Source: UBA2040 sp965660955
Lineage (GTDB): Bacteria > Bacteroidota > Bacteroidia > Flavobacteriales_D > Crocinitomicaceae
Reading direction: 5' to 3'
DNA: 16,623 bases
Assembly (NCBI GenBank): GCA_965660955.1
Contig: CBFIBY010000045.1
Coordinates: 1 to 16,623 of the forward strand
A model generated the notes under the pieces. That model was not told the origin of the DNA and did not search any database. It saw only the letters and a list, made by a program, of their open reading frames with translations. A program made the translations under genes and the position numbers. This document shows positions 14,248-16,623 of the stretch, one piece after another (within the stretch, counting starts at the first letter, position 1; each line of letters starts with the position of its first letter).

Positions 14248-14274
14248 CAAAAAAAGAGAAACCTTCTGTAAGGT
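14248..14274 (-). terminator. Probable terminator of the methyltransferase cluster
   Basis: On the minus strand a 5-bp stem (ACCTT/AAGGT, plus 14261-14265 and 14270-14274) with a 4-nt loop is followed by a T-rich tract (plus 14248-14260). It lies about 30 nt after the methyltransferase stop codon. The stem is short, hence moderate confidence. Confidence 0.5.
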
Positions 14275-14304
14275 CAGTAAAATGGAGTGATCGGTAGCTT
14301 CTGC

Positions 14305-14859
14305 TTATTTTCGACAAGTATACACAAACGCCGGAGGAAAATTCCATAGCGTATATTTGATTTTCACCTCATCGAATGTCGATTCTAAGTATTTCTTGGA
14401 TTGAAGAGAATATTGAAATTGGGTTAAAAGTCCTTCGTCGGAAAGCGATTTTTTAGCCGCATTAACGATGGTTGAACGCAGTTCTTTCGGGAAGTTGGCT
14501 AAAGGAAGCGAAGAAATAACTGCGTCTGCTTGGTGTAAATTGAATTTCTCAAGGTATTCTTCAATTTTTTCAGCACTATCATGAATGAAGTGAACTCGTT
14601 CATCTTTGATTGAAGAATTAAGTTTATGATAAAACTCATCATGTAATTCAAAAACTAAAAGTCGCGCGTCAGGAGCCATTTTAGAGAGGATTTCTCTTGT
14701 GAAAACCCCTGTTCCCGGTCCCAATTCTATAATCGTCTTCGCCTCAGAAAAATCCACGTTGTCCAACATTTTTTTTGTCAACTGCTTGGAACTAGGTCGC
14801 ATCGAACCTACCATTTTAGCGTCCTTGAAAAAGGCCTTAAAAAAATCACGCTTCTCCAT
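14305..14859 (-). CDS. Class I SAM-dependent methyltransferase, PmtA-like
   Basis: From the ATG at 14859 the product has 184 residues; a TTG six codons upstream is less likely. The start lies inside the end of the dihydroorotase-like gene (14-nt overlap), which suggests translational coupling. The Rossmann fold shows motif I ELGPGTGVF (45-53), an acidic end of strand 2 (FELHD, 70-74) and the motif IV region AVISSLPLANFP (113-124). KDAKMVGSMRPSSKQL (12-27) followed by SSLPL closely resembles bacterial phospholipid N-methyltransferases (PmtA type), which methylate phosphatidylethanolamine. KsgA-like rRNA dimethylases share the fold but have an N-terminal lobe and an NPP/NLP-type motif, which fit less well. 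The substrate is an inference. No membrane helix is present, so association with the membrane would be peripheral. Confidence 0.82.
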   Translation of the reverse strand: MEKRDFFKAFFKDAKMVGSMRPSSKQLTKKMLDNVDFSEAKTIIELGPGTGVFTREILSKMAPDARLLVFELHDEFYHKLNSSIKDERVHFIHDSAEKIEEYLEKFNLHQADAVISSLPLANFPKELRSTIVNAAKKSLSDEGLLTQFQYSLQSKKYLESTFDEVKIKYTLWNFPPAFVYTCRK

Positions 14860-16123
14860 ATTCCATCTCGTTGACAAGCATGCTTTCTTGATTAATGACA
14901 GCTACTATTTTGTTTTTAAACTCATTCCCAATAAATGGGGAATTCTCCGTGTTCGTTATGATTGATTCTTTGTCAAATATCCATTTATCGTTTGTAGAAA
15001 ACACTGTGAGGTCAGCAATTTCTCCCTCGTCGATCTTACCTGGGGTTATGTCCGCGATAGCTCTTGCTCGATTTCCTAAGGCATCACAAATCACTTTGAT
15101 ATCGAAATTTTCATCTTCCGCCAAGCTTGCAAATACAGTTTGAAGTTGAATGTCTCCATAGGCGGCATGATCAAACTCTCTGTCCTTTTCTTCAGTATCT
15201 CCAGGACGGTGATCGGACACAACAGTATCAATTGTTCCATCTTTCAATCCTTTCCAAAGTGCTTTTTTATCCTTTTCCGTTCTTAGTACAGGCAAAACTT
15301 TGAAATTTGAATCAAAGTCGAAAACGTTTTCTTCTGTGAATAACAAATTCATGACGTGTACATCAGCTGTGATATCCAAACCTGATTTTTTCGCCTTTCG
15401 AATTAAATCGACAGACGCTGCACAAGAAATGCCTGTGAAATGAATTGACCCGCTTGTGTATTCCGTCAAGCGAATATTTCTTTCCACTTGTATGATCTCA
15501 GCGATATGTGCATCCGATTTTAATCCTGTATGAATGGACGCCAAACCTTCGTTAACCATTCCATTACCAGCGATGCTATAGTCTCTTGCGAAACAAATAA
15601 CTCGGCCATTAAAATTTTTGGCATATAGAAGTGCGCGGTACAATATGCCTGCTGAAACAGGATGGTTATCATCTGAAAATAACCGTACACCATTTTGATA
15701 CATATCGTACATTTCCGAAAGGTTTTCACCCTTCAAACCAATGGTTAAGGCACCAATGGGATGTATTTGTGTGGCATGTCCTTCGGCGCGTTTGTATAAG
15801 TATTCAACGCTCGATTTTGAATCAACAACTGGATTCGTAGAAGGAAGAATGGCAACATGACTGTACCCGCCAAAAGCCGCCGCGTCAAGTCCTGAAGTGA
15901 TTGTTTCTTTATGCTCCATACCCGGATCACAAAAATTAGCTTTCAAATCTGTCCAGCCAATACTTACGCACAGTTTATCTCGCTCTAACAACAGTGCATC
16001 TTTGTCTTTTATGGATTTCCCAATCTTCGAAATTTTACCCTCGTCGATCAAAAGATCCAACTTCTTTCCGTTAAACGGCGATGTTGCATCAATTATTTGT
16101 GCGTTTTTAATGAGTATTTTCAT
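14846..16123 (-). CDS. Dihydroorotase-like amidohydrolase with degenerate metal site
   Basis: From the ATG at 16123 the protein has 425 residues (a GTG seven codons upstream would overlap the previous gene). It aligns along its length with type I dihydroorotases: an N-terminal beta segment (MKILIKNAQIID), ILPSTNPVVDSKSS (92-105), LFSDDNHPV (148-156), LPVLRTEKDKKALWKGLKDG (277-296), DTVVSDHRP (299-307) and the C-terminal GEIADLTVF (367-375). The metal ligands are mostly gone. The HxH motif after Asp59 reads DLKANF (59-64), the next His is Phe178 (CFARD), and HxxHxS reads HFTGIS (228-233) with Gly at the second His. Catalysis as a zinc dihydroorotase is therefore unlikely. Non-catalytic PyrC-like partners of aspartate carbamoyltransferase are known in Pseudomonas, but pyrB is not visible here. 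Confidence 0.85.
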   Translation of the reverse strand: MKILIKNAQIIDATSPFNGKKLDLLIDEGKISKIGKSIKDKDALLLERDKLCVSIGWTDLKANFCDPGMEHKETITSGLDAAAFGGYSHVAILPSTNPVVDSKSSVEYLYKRAEGHATQIHPIGALTIGLKGENLSEMYDMYQNGVRLFSDDNHPVSAGILYRALLYAKNFNGRVICFARDYSIAGNGMVNEGLASIHTGLKSDAHIAEIIQVERNIRLTEYTSGSIHFTGISCAASVDLIRKAKKSGLDITADVHVMNLLFTEENVFDFDSNFKVLPVLRTEKDKKALWKGLKDGTIDTVVSDHRPGDTEEKDREFDHAAYGDIQLQTVFASLAEDENFDIKVICDALGNRARAIADITPGKIDEGEIADLTVFSTNDKWIFDKESIITNTENSPFIGNEFKNKIVAVINQESMLVNEMEYGEA

Positions 16124-16131
16124 TTCATTGA

Positions 16132-16623
16132 TTAGTTTTTCCACCAGCGGATAAGCGCCAATTCAAACAATAAAAATAATAAACTTAAAAGGATTGCCCA
16201 CTTCCAATATTCAAATGGTTTCTCTAAATCTAGTTTAGTTAAACTCTGTCCATTCTTAATGAGTATTGGCGAAACGTTGCTTAAACCTTTGTCTTTGAGT
16301 TGATCAACTAATTCATCGATTTCAAGATGTGCGATGTCTGACTCGGTTCGATTGTAGTTTAATGCAATTTTTCCAATTTTAGATTCCGATATAATGTCAT
16401 ATACACCCGCTTTTAAACGCTCGGATGCTTCATTCCCACGTATGGACAAATAGTCTTGATTTCCGATTCGTTCTTTTATGGGAATGAAATCAATGGATTT
16501 GTTTTTTAAATGAACTGGTTTCTCTGAATTGAGCGTTGTATACAGTGGATATTTGCTTTCATTACCAATTGTCAAAAAATAGGGACGCTGCTTATGGCTT
16601 AACTCTCCAACTCTTAAACAGAT
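16132..16623 (-). CDS. C-terminal part of a membrane protein, probably BatA-domain/vWA-like (truncated by the window)
   Basis: The frame is open from the window edge at 16623 to the TAA at 16132-16134, giving 163 residues and no start, so the gene continues beyond the window. A TTG at 16575 is just an internal leucine codon. The visible part has a periplasmic beta-rich region of about 135 residues, with a YDIISESKIGKIALNYNRTE segment near the middle. Near the end is a single transmembrane helix (about residues 142-158, WAILLSLLFLLFELALI) and a short basic tail (RWWKN). This matches the C-terminal anchor of ~650-700-residue Bacteroidota proteins with an N-terminal BatA domain, which I recall lying next to a dihydroorotase-like gene. 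The family call is thus partly from context. The next gene follows after 8 nt. Confidence 0.65.
   Translation of the reverse strand: MCLRVGELSHKQRPYFLTIGNESKYPLYTTLNSEKPVHLKNKSIDFIPIKERIGNQDYLSIRGNEASERLKAGVYDIISESKIGKIALNYNRTESDIAHLEIDELVDQLKDKGLSNVSPILIKNGQSLTKLDLEKPFEYWKWAILLSLLFLLFELALIRWWKN

Noticed and set aside
16124..16144. GTG start for the dihydroorotase-like gene
   Set aside because: It would overlap the upstream gene and add seven residues before MKILIKNAQ, the usual N-terminus of this family.

Overview
The window looks like chromosomal DNA of a Bacteroidota member, most likely a Flavobacteriales lineage (the family cannot be fixed from sequence alone). The signs are a short 288-residue primary sigma factor without region 1.1, promoter elements of the Bacteroidota TTG/TTTG...TAnnTTTG type, DUF4294 and DUF1573 proteins, an A+T-rich genome, a dapF-GNAT-mltG gene order, and a C-terminally anchored membrane protein next to a dihydroorotase-like protein. 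I see no mobile element, CRISPR array, tRNA or rRNA. The content is mostly housekeeping, with one carbohydrate-related insert.

Left part (1-2041). The last codons of nusB lead into a DUF1573 lipoprotein and yajC on the + strand, closed by a strong bidirectional hairpin. Facing it is a secreted DUF4294 protein with a lysine/arginine tail. Divergent from that is a cysteine-rich lipoprotein, closed by a second bidirectional hairpin.

Minus-strand housekeeping block (2054-6083). A long-form glyceraldehyde-3-phosphate dehydrogenase, the primary sigma factor rpoD and an HtrA/DegP-family periplasmic protease are separate units. Hairpin terminators follow rpoD and htrA. The -33 element of the rpoD promoter lies in the loop of the htrA terminator, and a weaker, similar arrangement may exist at gap.

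Plus-strand operon (6181-13602, perhaps to 14085). A well-matched promoter precedes dapF, then a GNAT acetyltransferase, mltG, a glycosylasparaginase, a GH2 beta-mannosidase and a membrane-bound SpoIIE-type phosphatase. Gaps are 1-33 nt, with one 16-nt overlap. A MarR-type regulator follows after 33 nt. The first genes serve peptidoglycan (meso-diaminopimelate supply, glycan-strand release). The two hydrolases together match the breakdown of the core of Asn-linked glycans (GlcNAc-Asn and Man-beta-1,4-GlcNAc). The phosphatase suggests signalling control.

Right part (14082-16623, minus strand). A truncated membrane protein with a C-terminal anchor, a dihydroorotase-like protein that has lost nearly all metal ligands, and a PmtA-like methyltransferase form a tight cluster. 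It ends in a modest hairpin with a T-tract. A possible 39-codon basic small ORF lies between this cluster and marR. The pseudo-dihydroorotase cluster and the glycan/peptidoglycan operon are the most interesting parts of the window.
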